NCBI RefSeq assembly: GCF_030269545.1
Contig: NZ_BSTN01000020.1
Coordinates: 30,923 to 94,922, forward strand
Direction: 5' to 3'
From: Actinomadura sp. NBRC 104425
GTDB taxonomy: Bacteria; Actinomycetota; Actinomycetes; Streptosporangiales; Streptosporangiaceae
DNA: 64,000 nt
Shown: positions 54,075 to 64,000 of the stretch, in pieces
Layout: every line of letters starts with the position of its first letter
How positions within the stretch are numbered: position 1 is the stretch's first letter
Translations under genes and position numbers: made by a program
The notes under the pieces: generated by a model
What the model saw: the letters and a program-made list of their open reading frames with translations, nothing else
Database searches by the model: none
What the model was told of the DNA's origin: nothing

Positions 54075-54139
54075 CGCCGCCTCATGCTGCCAGAACTGCG
54101 ACGCGGTGGTACCTGCGAGGCTGCCGCCCCGGCCGAGGG

Positions 54140-54200
54140 TTGGCAAATCCAACTAAATGAAAACTGAGCTTCGCCGATATAGACTCCCAGGTCAGCAAGT
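54140..54200 (+). promoter_or_regulatory. CRISPR leader of array 3
   Basis: About 60 bp (GGCAAATCCAACTAAATGAAA ... GGTCAGCAAGT without the long dots part) is a diverged version of the leader core before arrays 1 and 2. The longer 180-bp homology of leaders 1 and 2 is absent. It lies within the 126 bases upstream of the divergent metallopeptidase gene, so the two promoters probably overlap. Confidence 0.75.
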
Positions 54201-54899
54201 GTCGGCCCCGCGCACGCGGGGATGGTCCGGTCCCTCTCGCCAACGTGTGGGCCGACAGCGAGTCGGCCCCGCGCACGCGGGGATGGTCCGTCGGTGCGCC
54301 GGTACGTCGATGAGCTGGTGAAGTCGGCCCCGCGCACGCGGGGATGGTCCGACCGTCGACATGAGCGTGTTCGTCGCGCCGTAGTCGGCCCCGCGCACGC
54401 GGGGATGGTCCCTGTACCGGCAGGGCCGGGTAGCGTGGCGTGACGTCGGCCCCGCGCACGCGGGGATGGTCCCATCCAGACCGGCGTCGCATGCTGGGTG
54501 CCGATGTCGGCCCCGCGCACGCGGGGATGGTCCCGTGTGCTGGATCGTCTCGGTCTCACGCCTGAGGTCGGCCCCGCGCACGCGGGGATGGTCCTCGAGC
54601 TGACGGACTCGCTCAGGAGGGACGGCTGTCGGCCCCGCGCACGCGGGGATGGTCCCCGGACCGGCGGCCGCAGACGTCACCAGCGTCGGTCGGCCCCGCG
54701 CACGCGGGGATGGTCCTGGCCGCGCTACTGGTACCAGGTCCAGGAGTACGTCGGCCCCGCGCACGCGGGGATGGTCCCGAGTACATGGACTACATGAACC
54801 ACCACTACCCGTCGGCCCCGCGCACGCGGGGATGATCCGCGGGTCGAACGCCGCTGGGCCGGGCTGGCCGAGTCGGCCCCGCGCACGCGGGGATGGTTT
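54201..54899 (+). CRISPR. CRISPR array 3, 12 repeats and 11 spacers
   Basis: Twelve repeats at exact 61-bp steps from 54201 to 54872, 28 bp each, spacers all 33 bp. Ten repeats are identical; the eleventh ends GATGATCC and the twelfth GATGGTTT, marking the leader-distal end. It is the longest and most regular of the three arrays and has the same orientation as the others. Confidence 0.98.
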
Positions 54900-54912
54900 C
54901 CGGTCGAGTTGA

Positions 54913-54951
54913 CCCACCGTGACGCACGCGGTCGTCGTGCGTCACGGTGGG
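54913..54951. terminator. Perfect 16-bp hairpin between array 3 and copA
   Basis: CCCACCGTGACGCACG (54913-54928), a 7-base loop, then its exact complement (54936-54951). It lies 6 bases after the copA stop codon (minus) and 14 bases after the last CRISPR repeat (plus), so it could end both transcripts. Confidence 0.88.
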
Positions 54952-54956
54952 GGCGG

Positions 54957-58190
<3,234 letters not shown>

Positions 58191-58257
58191 CGCCGTTCTC
58201 CTCATCGCAGGCGGCCCGCGACGCGCGAGCCGATGGCGACGACGGTCGCGGCGCCCC

Positions 58258-58329
58258 CTGTCCGCCCGCTGCCCACTGGCTGTCCGGGCGTCGGGCCCGG
58301 GGCGTGGACGGCCGACAGGAGGCGGACAG
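58258..58329. promoter_or_regulatory. Inverted CTGTCCGC/GCGGACAG motif set in the copA-copZ divergent region
   Basis: CTGTCCGCC at 58258-58266, CTGTCCGG at 58280-58287 and GGCGGACAG at 58321-58329. The outer two form an inverted repeat 54 bases apart. The same three elements in the same order occur at 63385-63465. They do not look like the classical CsoR or CueR operator. A shared regulator is inferred only. Confidence 0.45.
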
Positions 58330-58442
58330 CGCCGCCGTGCAGGCTGCCTCGCATCCCGCCGGAGAGCCGCTCCCCGGCACCGGCAAGACCCTTCAGCCGT
58401 GCCGGTCCGCCCAGGGCCGTCTGAGAACACGCGGAGAAAGCC

Positions 58443-58640
58443 ATGAACGAGCTCGTACTGTCCGTCCCCGGCATCAGCTGCGGCCACTGCGTCAACGCCA
58501 TCACCGCCGAGGTCGGCGCGGTCCCCGGCGTCACCGCCGTCCAGGTGGACCTGGCCTGTCAGACCGTGCGGGTCACCGGCGAGGCCGACGAGGCGGCGGT
58601 CCGCCGGGCCGTCCGCGAGGCCGGCTACGACGCCGTCTGA
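58443..58640 (+). CDS. copZ: CopZ-like heavy-metal (copper) chaperone
   Basis: 65 residues, a single HMA domain (beta-alpha-beta-beta-alpha-beta) with the metal site GISCGHC (Cys 12 and 15). It begins MNELVLSVPGISCGHCVNAI and ends VREAGYDAV, normal length for CopZ. It would carry Cu(+) to the divergent CopA ATPase. AGAAAGCC precedes the ATG at 58443. Confidence 0.93.
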   Translation: MNELVLSVPGISCGHCVNAITAEVGAVPGVTAVQVDLACQTVRVTGEADEAAVRRAVREAGYDAV

Positions 58641-58735
58641 CCCCTGCGACGCAGACCCACGGATTCTGACGGACGGGCCGGGCGGACCACGGTCGCCTGG
58701 CCCTCCCCGCCCGCGTACCCCCAAGGAGCCGAACC

Positions 58736-59809
58736 GTGAACGCCCCCCTCGACACACTGATCATCGGCGGCGGCCAGGCCGGTCTGGCGCTGGGCCACTA
58801 CCTGCGCCGCGCCGGCCTGGACTTCGCCATCGTCGACGCCCACCCCCGGGTGGGCGAGTCGTGGCGGCGGCGCTGGGACTCCCTGACGCTGTTCACCCCC
58901 CGCCGCTACGACGCCCTGCCCGGCCTGCCCTTCCCCGGCGACCCGGACGGGCACCCCGGCAAGGACGAGGTCGCCGACTACCTGGAGCGGTACGCGGCGC
59001 ACTTCGACCTGCCGATGCACCTGAACTCCCGCGTCGAGGCCGTGCACCCGGGCCCGGACGGCGGGTTCGAGGTCCAGACCTCCGCCGCGTCCTACACCGC
59101 CGCCCGGGTCGTGATCGCCAGCGGCGCCTTCCACACCCCCCGCGTCCCCGGCTTCGCCGCCGACCTGGCCGAGGACGTCGTCCAACTCCACAGCACCGGC
59201 TACCGCAACCCGGCGCAGCTTCCCGACGGGAACGTGGCGGTGGTCGGCGGCGGCAACACCGGCGTGCAGATCGCCGGCGAACTCGCCGACCACGGCCGCC
59301 GGGTCGCGCTGTCGGCCGCCGCGCTCGGTTCGGCCCTGCCGCAGCGCCTGCTCGGCCGGGACGTGTTCTGGTGGTTCTCCCGTCTGGGCACGATGCGGCT
59401 GAGCGGCGACAGCCTGCTGGGACGCCGTCTCAAGGCGCAGAACACCATCATCGGCACCGACCTGAAGCACCTTCTCGGCCGGGTCACCCGGTTGGACCGC
59501 GCCGTCGGCGCCGACAACCGCGAACTCGTCCTGGCCGATGGCGCCCGCCACCGCGTCGACGCGGTGGTGTGGGCGACCGGGTTCCGCCCGCACTACCCCT
59601 GGCTGCACGTGCCGGTCCTGGACGAGTCCGGCGCCCCGGTCCACGAGGGCGGCGTGACGGCCTGGCCGGGCCTGTACTTCCTCGGCCTTCCCTGGCAGCG
59701 CACCCGCGGCTCCGCCGTCCTCGGCTGGGTCGCCCGCGACGCCAAGACCATCGCCGACCTGCTCCTTTCGACGCCCGCCGCGCGATCGGCCCGGCCCGCC
59801 CCGGCCTGA
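58736..59809 (+). CDS. CzcO-like FAD/NAD(P)-dependent flavoprotein monooxygenase
   Basis: 357 residues, GTG start preceded by AAGGAGCCGAACC. FAD-binding GGGQAGLALGHYLRRAG (residues 11-27), GESWRRRWDSLTLFTPRRYD (the usual FAD contact), the NADPH-binding GGGNTGVQIAGELAD (about 163-177) and the C-terminal ATGFRPHYPWL are all intact. Proteins of this type were named CzcO from heavy-metal loci, but their substrates are mostly unknown; many are Baeyer-Villiger-like or N-hydroxylating. It follows copZ by 95 bp in the same direction. Confidence 0.9.
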   Translation: MNAPLDTLIIGGGQAGLALGHYLRRAGLDFAIVDAHPRVGESWRRRWDSLTLFTPRRYDALPGLPFPGDPDGHPGKDEVADYLERYAAHFDLPMHLNSRVEAVHPGPDGGFEVQTSAASYTAARVVIASGAFHTPRVPGFAADLAEDVVQLHSTGYRNPAQLPDGNVAVVGGGNTGVQIAGELADHGRRVALSAAALGSALPQRLLGRDVFWWFSRLGTMRLSGDSLLGRRLKAQNTIIGTDLKHLLGRVTRLDRAVGADNRELVLADGARHRVDAVVWATGFRPHYPWLHVPVLDESGAPVHEGGVTAWPGLYFLGLPWQRTRGSAVLGWVARDAKTIADLLLSTPAARSARPAPA

Positions 59810-59823
59810 CGCGCACGCGCTCG

Positions 59824-59850
59824 CGGCCCGGCCCGTCCTCGGCCGGGCCG
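59824..59850 (+). terminator. 10-bp GC hairpin after the CzcO-like gene
   Basis: CGGCCCGGCC (59824-59833), loop CGTCCTC, GGCCGGGCCG (59841-59850), 14 bases after the stop codon. No T-run. Confidence 0.6.
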
Positions 59851-60062
59851 TCCTGCTTGACCGGCCCCGCCGCGCGGGGCGCGGCGCGGTTCGGCGGGCT
59901 CGGGCGGATCCTGGAGCATCCGGCTTTTCCGCCCCATCCGCGCAGGTGACACGGTTGGGCGTGCCCTAGCATGGCCTGCACACTCGGCCGGTCGGCATCG
60001 GGTGACGGTGGCGAGAACGAGGAACGGCATGCGACGGACGTCCCGCCCGAACTGGATGCGGT

Positions 60063-63000
60063 ATGGCTGAGGCGACCTTCGGGGTGCTCGGCCCGGTCGA
60101 GGTCCGGGTGTCCGGCGGGCCCGCTGTCCGCCTGCCGCCGTCGGTGCGGGCGCTGCTGGCCCGGCTGGCGCTGGCCCCCGGCCGGGTGGTGTCGGTCGAG
60201 CAGCTGGTCGACGCGCTGTGGGGGGAGGACCTTCCGGCGGACGCCGCCAACGCCCTGCAGATCCGGGTGTCCAAGCTGCGCCGGGCCCTGGCGGGCGCCG
60301 GGGCGGACGGCGAGGTGCTCGTCACCCGGGCGCCCGGCTACCGGCTGGCGGTCGCCGCCGACTCCGTCGACGCCCACCGGTTCGAGCAGCTGGCGGGCCG
60401 GGCCCGCACCCAGGCGGCGGCCGACGAGACCGCCGCCTCGGTCGCCTCCTACGAGCAGGCGCTGGCACTGTGGCGCGGCCCCGCGCTGGCCGACGCCGGG
60501 GACACCGAGTGGGCCCGCGCCGAACGCACCCGCCTGGAGGAGCTGCGGCTCGGCGCCGTGGAGGACCGCCTGGAACTGCTGCTGCGGCTCGGCCGCCACC
60601 ACGAGGCCGTCGCCGACCTGGAACGGCTCGTCGCGGCCCATCCGCTGCGCGAGCGCCCGCACCGGCTGCTGATGCTCGCCCTGTACCGGGCCGGACGCCA
60701 GGCGGACGCTCTGGACGTCCACCGCGCCCTGCGCGACCGGCTGCTGGAGGACCTCGGCATCGACCCGTCCCCGGACCTGCAGGCCCTGGCGGAGGCCATC
60801 CTCCGCCAGCAGGTCCCCCCTGCCGGCCGGCACCCCGCCGCCCAGGGCGGTCCCCGGCCGCCGTCCGGCGCCGTGACGCCCGCGCCGGGCGCGGGGGCGT
60901 CCGCCGCGCCCGCGCCGGGCCCGGGCCGGCCCGCCGCCCGTCCGGCCGAGGCGGCCGGCGGGGGCGCGGACGCGGCACGGCACGACGTGGCGCTGCCCCG
61001 GCGGCTGTCGTCCCTCGTCGGGCGGCAGGACGACATCGCCACCGTGCTGCACCACCTCCGGCAGGCGAGCCTGGTGACGCTGACCGGTCCGGGCGGGGTG
61101 GGCAAGACCACCCTGGCGCTGGAGGCCGCCCGCCGGGCGGACGCGGAACTGGCCGCCCGGGTGCATCTGGTCCGGCTGGCCGCGCTCCCGCCCGGTGCGG
61201 ACGTCACGGCGCACTTCGCCGCCGAGCTCGGGGCGACCGGGGAGACGGACGCGATATCGGCCGAGGCCATCGCCGAGCACCTGGCGGGCGCGCGGACCGT
61301 GCTCGTGGTGGACAACTGCGAGCACGTCGTCGACAGCGCCGCGGCCCTGGTCGAGCGGCTCATCCAAAGCTGCCCCGACCTGCGGGTGCTGGCCACCAGC
61401 CGGGAGGCGCTGGCCGTCCCCGGGGAGCTGCAGATCGCGGTCAGCCCGCTCGCCGTCCCCGACGAGGCCGCGGACCCCCAGACCATCGCCGAGGCCGCCG
61501 CCGTGCGGCTGTTCCTCGACCGCGCCCGGGCCGTGAACCCCTCCTTCACCATGGACGACGCCACCGCGGCGGTGGTGGGCTCCATCTGCCGGGAACTGGA
61601 CGGCATGCCGCTGGCCATCGAGCTGGCCGCCGCCCGGGTGAAGGCGCTGCCGCCCGCGCAGATCGCCGCCCGGCTGCGGGACCGGTTCTCACTGCTGACC
61701 GGCGGCCCGCGCACCAGCGAGGCCCGCCACCGCACGCTGCGCGCCGTGCTCGACTGGAGTCACGAGCTGCTGACCGGGCCCGAACGCGGGCTGCTGCGGC
61801 GGCTGGCGGTCTTCCGGGGCGGCTGGACGCTGCCGGCGGCCGAGGCGGTCTGCGGGTTCGCCGACATCGGGCCGGAGGAGGTGGCCGACCTGCTGTTCCG
61901 GCTGATCGACCGGTCACTGGTGGTCCCCGACCCGGCCGCCGGACGGTTCCGGCTGCTGGCGACCGTCCACCAGTACGCGGCGGCCAGGCTCGCCGAGGCG
62001 GGCGAGACCGACGCCGTCCTGCGACGGCACCTGGACCACTACACCCGGCTGGCGGAGGAGCACTCCCCCCGCGTCCGCTTCGACGGCGACGCCTGGACGC
62101 TGCTGAAGGAGGAGCACGACAACCTCCGCGCGGCGATGGACCACGCGCTGCAGGGCGCGGAGGACGACCCCGGCCCCGCCCTGCGGCTGGCCTGCGCGCT
62201 CATCGGGTTCTGGAACTACGGGGCGCGTCACGAGGGAGTCCGCGCGCTGACCGCCCTGGTGGACGCCGGCAAGGGCACGACCGCCGCCCGGGCCTTGGCC
62301 CTGCAGGGCATCGGCCTGCTCCACGTCTACTACCCCACCCCCCGGTCGCGCGCCGCCGCCCGGGAGAGCCTCGCCCTGTTCGAGGAACTCGGGGACGACA
62401 AGAACGCGGCCGTCTCGCGCCTGGTGATCGCCTGGGAGGGCCAGTACCGGGGGGACGCCGAGCGGCAGCACGCCATGATCGAGCACAGCCGCGCCGTCCT
62501 CGGCGACGACGACCGCGGCTGGTGGCGGGCGATCACCCACTATGTGGAGGCCCTGCTGTACCTGCGGCTGGGCCGGTTCGCCGAGTCGGCCGCACAGTGG
62601 CGGCGCTGCCATGACCTGATGCTGGCGGCCGGCGACCACTTCATGGGCGGCGCGATCCTGGCCCACCTGGGCGTGGCGCTGCGGCAGACCGGCCGGCGGG
62701 AGGAGGCCCTGGCCGTGCTGGAGGAGTCCGTCGAGGACGCACGCGCCCGGTGGTCCCCGCACGGCCTGGCGTTCGCCCTCGTCCACCTCGCCCACACCCG
62801 CCTGGACCTGCACGAGACGGAGGCGGCGATCCCGCTGCTCGCCGAGGCCGTCGAGGTCGCCCGCAGCGTCCGCAACCCCCGCTGCCAGGCATGGGCCGCC
62901 TGGGGCCGCGCCCGCATCGCCATGGCCGGCGGCCGCCCCGAGACCGCCGCCGACGAGTGCCGCACCGCCCTGAAGCTGCTGGAGGACCGCGAGTTCCCCT

Positions 63001-63104
63001 GGGCCCGCGCACAGCTGTGGACGCTGATGGCCGAGACCGCCGAGGCCACCGGCCGCCCCGACGAGGCCGAGCACGCCCGCACCATGGCCGCCGCCGCCCG
63101 CTAG
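60063..63104 (+). CDS. SARP/AfsR-type transcriptional regulator with NB-ARC and TPR domains
   Basis: 1013 residues. N-terminal OmpR-like winged helix (GVLGPVEVRVSGGPAVRLPP to about 95) and BTAD domain (about 100-245), a Pro/Ala linker (255-305), an NB-ARC-type ATPase with Walker A GPGGVGKTTL (near residue 343) and VLVVDNCEHV, then DGMPLAIELAAARVKALPPA, and C-terminal TPR-like helices (about 640-1010). This is the AfsR layout: ATP/ADP-dependent activator binding DNA direct repeats, often controlling secondary metabolism. No biosynthetic genes are adjacent. ATG at 60063; a GTG-free, weak ribosome-binding region precedes it. Confidence 0.93.
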   Translation: MAEATFGVLGPVEVRVSGGPAVRLPPSVRALLARLALAPGRVVSVEQLVDALWGEDLPADAANALQIRVSKLRRALAGAGADGEVLVTRAPGYRLAVAADSVDAHRFEQLAGRARTQAAADETAASVASYEQALALWRGPALADAGDTEWARAERTRLEELRLGAVEDRLELLLRLGRHHEAVADLERLVAAHPLRERPHRLLMLALYRAGRQADALDVHRALRDRLLEDLGIDPSPDLQALAEAILRQQVPPAGRHPAAQGGPRPPSGAVTPAPGAGASAAPAPGPGRPAARPAEAAGGGADAARHDVALPRRLSSLVGRQDDIATVLHHLRQASLVTLTGPGGVGKTTLALEAARRADAELAARVHLVRLAALPPGADVTAHFAAELGATGETDAISAEAIAEHLAGARTVLVVDNCEHVVDSAAALVERLIQSCPDLRVLATSREALAVPGELQIAVSPLAVPDEAADPQTIAEAAAVRLFLDRARAVNPSFTMDDATAAVVGSICRELDGMPLAIELAAARVKALPPAQIAARLRDRFSLLTGGPRTSEARHRTLRAVLDWSHELLTGPERGLLRRLAVFRGGWTLPAAEAVCGFADIGPEEVADLLFRLIDRSLVVPDPAAGRFRLLATVHQYAAARLAEAGETDAVLRRHLDHYTRLAEEHSPRVRFDGDAWTLLKEEHDNLRAAMDHALQGAEDDPGPALRLACALIGFWNYGARHEGVRALTALVDAGKGTTAARALALQGIGLLHVYYPTPRSRAAARESLALFEELGDDKNAAVSRLVIAWEGQYRGDAERQHAMIEHSRAVLGDDDRGWWRAITHYVEALLYLRLGRFAESAAQWRRCHDLMLAAGDHFMGGAILAHLGVALRQTGRREEALAVLEESVEDARARWSPHGLAFALVHLAHTRLDLHETEAAIPLLAEAVEVARSVRNPRCQAWAAWGRARIAMAGGRPETAADECRTALKLLEDREFPWARAQLWTLMAETAEATGRPDEAEHARTMAAAAR

Positions 63105-63110
63105 CCTCCG

Positions 63111-63350
63111 CTAGCGCCGCACGTCGCCGCATCGGTGGCGGGAGAAACCCGCGGAGCGCAGCGCTTCCAGCAGCGCCGCCGGGGCCGCGTCCCCCCACAC
63201 GTGCAAAAGGCCCAGGGCGGCGTCGACCCGCAGCGACACGACGCCCGGGACGTCGCTGACCCGGCGGCTGACGAGGCGCACGCAGCGTCGGCACAACCCC
63301 CGCGGTATGACGATCTCCTGCTCTGCGGGTTGCCGGTGCTCCTCTGCCAT
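63111..63350 (-). CDS. Small HMA-like protein with CxxC
   Basis: 79 residues from ATG at 63350. IPRGLCRRCVRLVSRRVSDV with VPGVVSLRVDA..., then LLEALRSAGF resembles a degenerate heavy-metal-associated domain: the CRRC pair occupies the CxxC position, but the usual GMTC start is altered to RGLC. It is convergent with the SARP gene (7 bp between ends) and divergent from an ABC transporter gene. A copper or other metal role is likely but unproven. Confidence 0.75.
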   Translation of the reverse strand: MAEEHRQPAEQEIVIPRGLCRRCVRLVSRRVSDVPGVVSLRVDAALGLLHVWGDAAPAALLEALRSAGFSRHRCGDVRR

Positions 63351-63384
63351 GAGGTCGAGCCTGGCCGAGCGGGCTGGCGGGGCG

Positions 63385-63465
63385 CTGTCCGCACGCTGTC
63401 CGGCCTGCCCGTCCTGCCCGGCGGGCGGCCCGGGTCCGGCCAGCGGGCGGCCAGGGAGCGGACAG
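63385..63465. promoter_or_regulatory. Second CTGTCCGC/GCGGACAG motif set, HMA/ABC divergent region
   Basis: CTGTCCGC at 63385-63392, CTGTCCGG at 63396-63403 and GCGGACAG at 63458-63465, the same order and orientation as in the copA-copZ divergent region. It lies between the small HMA gene (minus) and the ABC ATPase gene (plus). Confidence 0.45.
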
Positions 63466-63535
63466 GGCCGTGGGCGAGGCTCCACGTCGACGCGAACGCC
63501 GCGTCTGCGCTTCCCCCGAACCGAAGGAGCCTCTC

Positions 63536-64000
63536 GTGACCGCAACCCTCACGGACGCACCGGCCCCGGCGCGGCCGACCGTCGCCGCGCAGGCCCGCGA
63601 TGTCGTCAAGGTCTACGGGCGCGGCGACACCGCCGTCCGGGCCCTGGACGGCGCCACCGTCTCGATCGACGCCGGCCGGTTCACCGCCGTCATGGGGCCG
63701 TCCGGATCCGGCAAGTCGACCCTGATGCACGTCATGGCGGGGCTGGACACCGCCGACTCCGGGCAGGTGCTGCTGGGCGGCACCGACCTGACCCGGCTGG
63801 ACGAGCGGCGGCGGACGCTGCTGCGCCGCGAGCGGGTCGGGTTCGTCTTCCAGAGCTTCAACCTGGTGCCCACCCTGACCGCGGCGGAGAACATCGCGCT
63901 GCCGCTGACGCTGGCGGGGCGCCGCGCCGACCGGGAGTGGACCGACGAACTGGTCGCCACCCTGGGGCTGGCGAAGCGGCTGCGGCACCGTCCGGCCGAG
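63536..64000 (+). CDS. ABC transporter ATP-binding protein, MacB/LolD type (cut by window end)
   Basis: First 155 residues from GTG at 63536, preceded by GAAGGAGCCTCTC. Walker A GPSGSGKST (about residues 60-68), the Q-loop FVFQSFNLVPTLTAAENIAL and LPLTLAGRRAD are typical of the MacB/LolD/FtsE class that works with FtsX-like permeases. The signature motif and Walker B lie beyond the window. The permease gene is expected next. The divergent HMA gene and the motif shared with the copper genes hint at a link with copper, but this is inference. Confidence 0.9.
   Translation, partial: MTATLTDAPAPARPTVAAQARDVVKVYGRGDTAVRALDGATVSIDAGRFTAVMGPSGSGKSTLMHVMAGLDTADSGQVLLGGTDLTRLDERRRTLLRRERVGFVFQSFNLVPTLTAAENIALPLTLAGRRADREWTDELVATLGLAKRLRHRPAE

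Overview
The window is very GC-rich DNA with GTG starts, G/P-rich N-terminal tails and a gene order typical of the origin-proximal chromosome of a filamentous actinomycete (Streptosporangiales/Thermomonosporaceae-like; inferred from family content and order, not from a database search).

Region 1 (about 0.4-27.2 kb) is conserved core. It holds a GT-C membrane glycosyltransferase, two tandem class A penicillin-binding proteins, a DUF5318 zinc-ribbon protein, a PadR regulator with a clear palindromic operator, and inositol-1-phosphate synthase ending in a strong terminator. An oligopeptide-type binding lipoprotein, an MFS permease, a 20-bp minisatellite, bioA overlapping cca, and a YbaK-type deacylase follow. 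The block closes with DUF6049, murJ, a separate pseudokinase (a domain fused to MurJ in mycobacteria), the ECF sigma factor sigM and its zinc anti-sigma factor. Most of these genes serve wall synthesis, lipid II export and envelope or redox stress.

Region 2 (27.2-38.4 kb) is core broken up by insertion-sequence debris. A dienelactone-hydrolase-like gene, trxB-trxA with a textbook sigma-R promoter, a GNAT gene, a PLP aminotransferase and a D-Ala-D-Ala-ligase-type ATP-grasp gene are separated by two identical-length 227-bp MITE-like elements, a 321-bp element, head-to-head IS481 remnants and an IS5 remnant. A perfect parS palindrome overlaps the end of the ligase gene. The parB-parA genes expected next are not in the window.

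Region 3 (38.4-54.9 kb) is accessory DNA. It contains IS481 and IS256 remnants, a membrane pentapeptide-repeat protein with a 360-bp internal duplication, frameshifted or truncated genes (HTH protein, TPR protein, DUF4384-like protein), and an IS200/IS605 tnpA-tnpB remnant cut off exactly at a CRISPR leader. Three co-oriented type I-E-like CRISPR arrays (11, 8 and 12 repeats) follow, with related leaders and no cas genes nearby. Between arrays 1 and 2 lies a minus-strand set (ssb, DUF932, DUF4192 and three unknown genes) of plasmid or integrative-element character. Between arrays 2 and 3 lie a nested inverted repeat and a two-gene operon encoding an HExxH putative metalloprotease and a 70-residue protein.

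Region 4 (54.9-64 kb) is a copper and regulatory block: a Cu(+) P1B-ATPase with a duplicated His-rich C-terminal extension, a divergent CopZ-like chaperone, a CzcO-like flavoprotein, a large SARP/AfsR regulator, a second HMA-like protein and the start of an ABC-transporter ATPase that runs off the window. Two divergent promoter regions here share a CTGTCCGC / GCGGACAG motif set that may mark common control.
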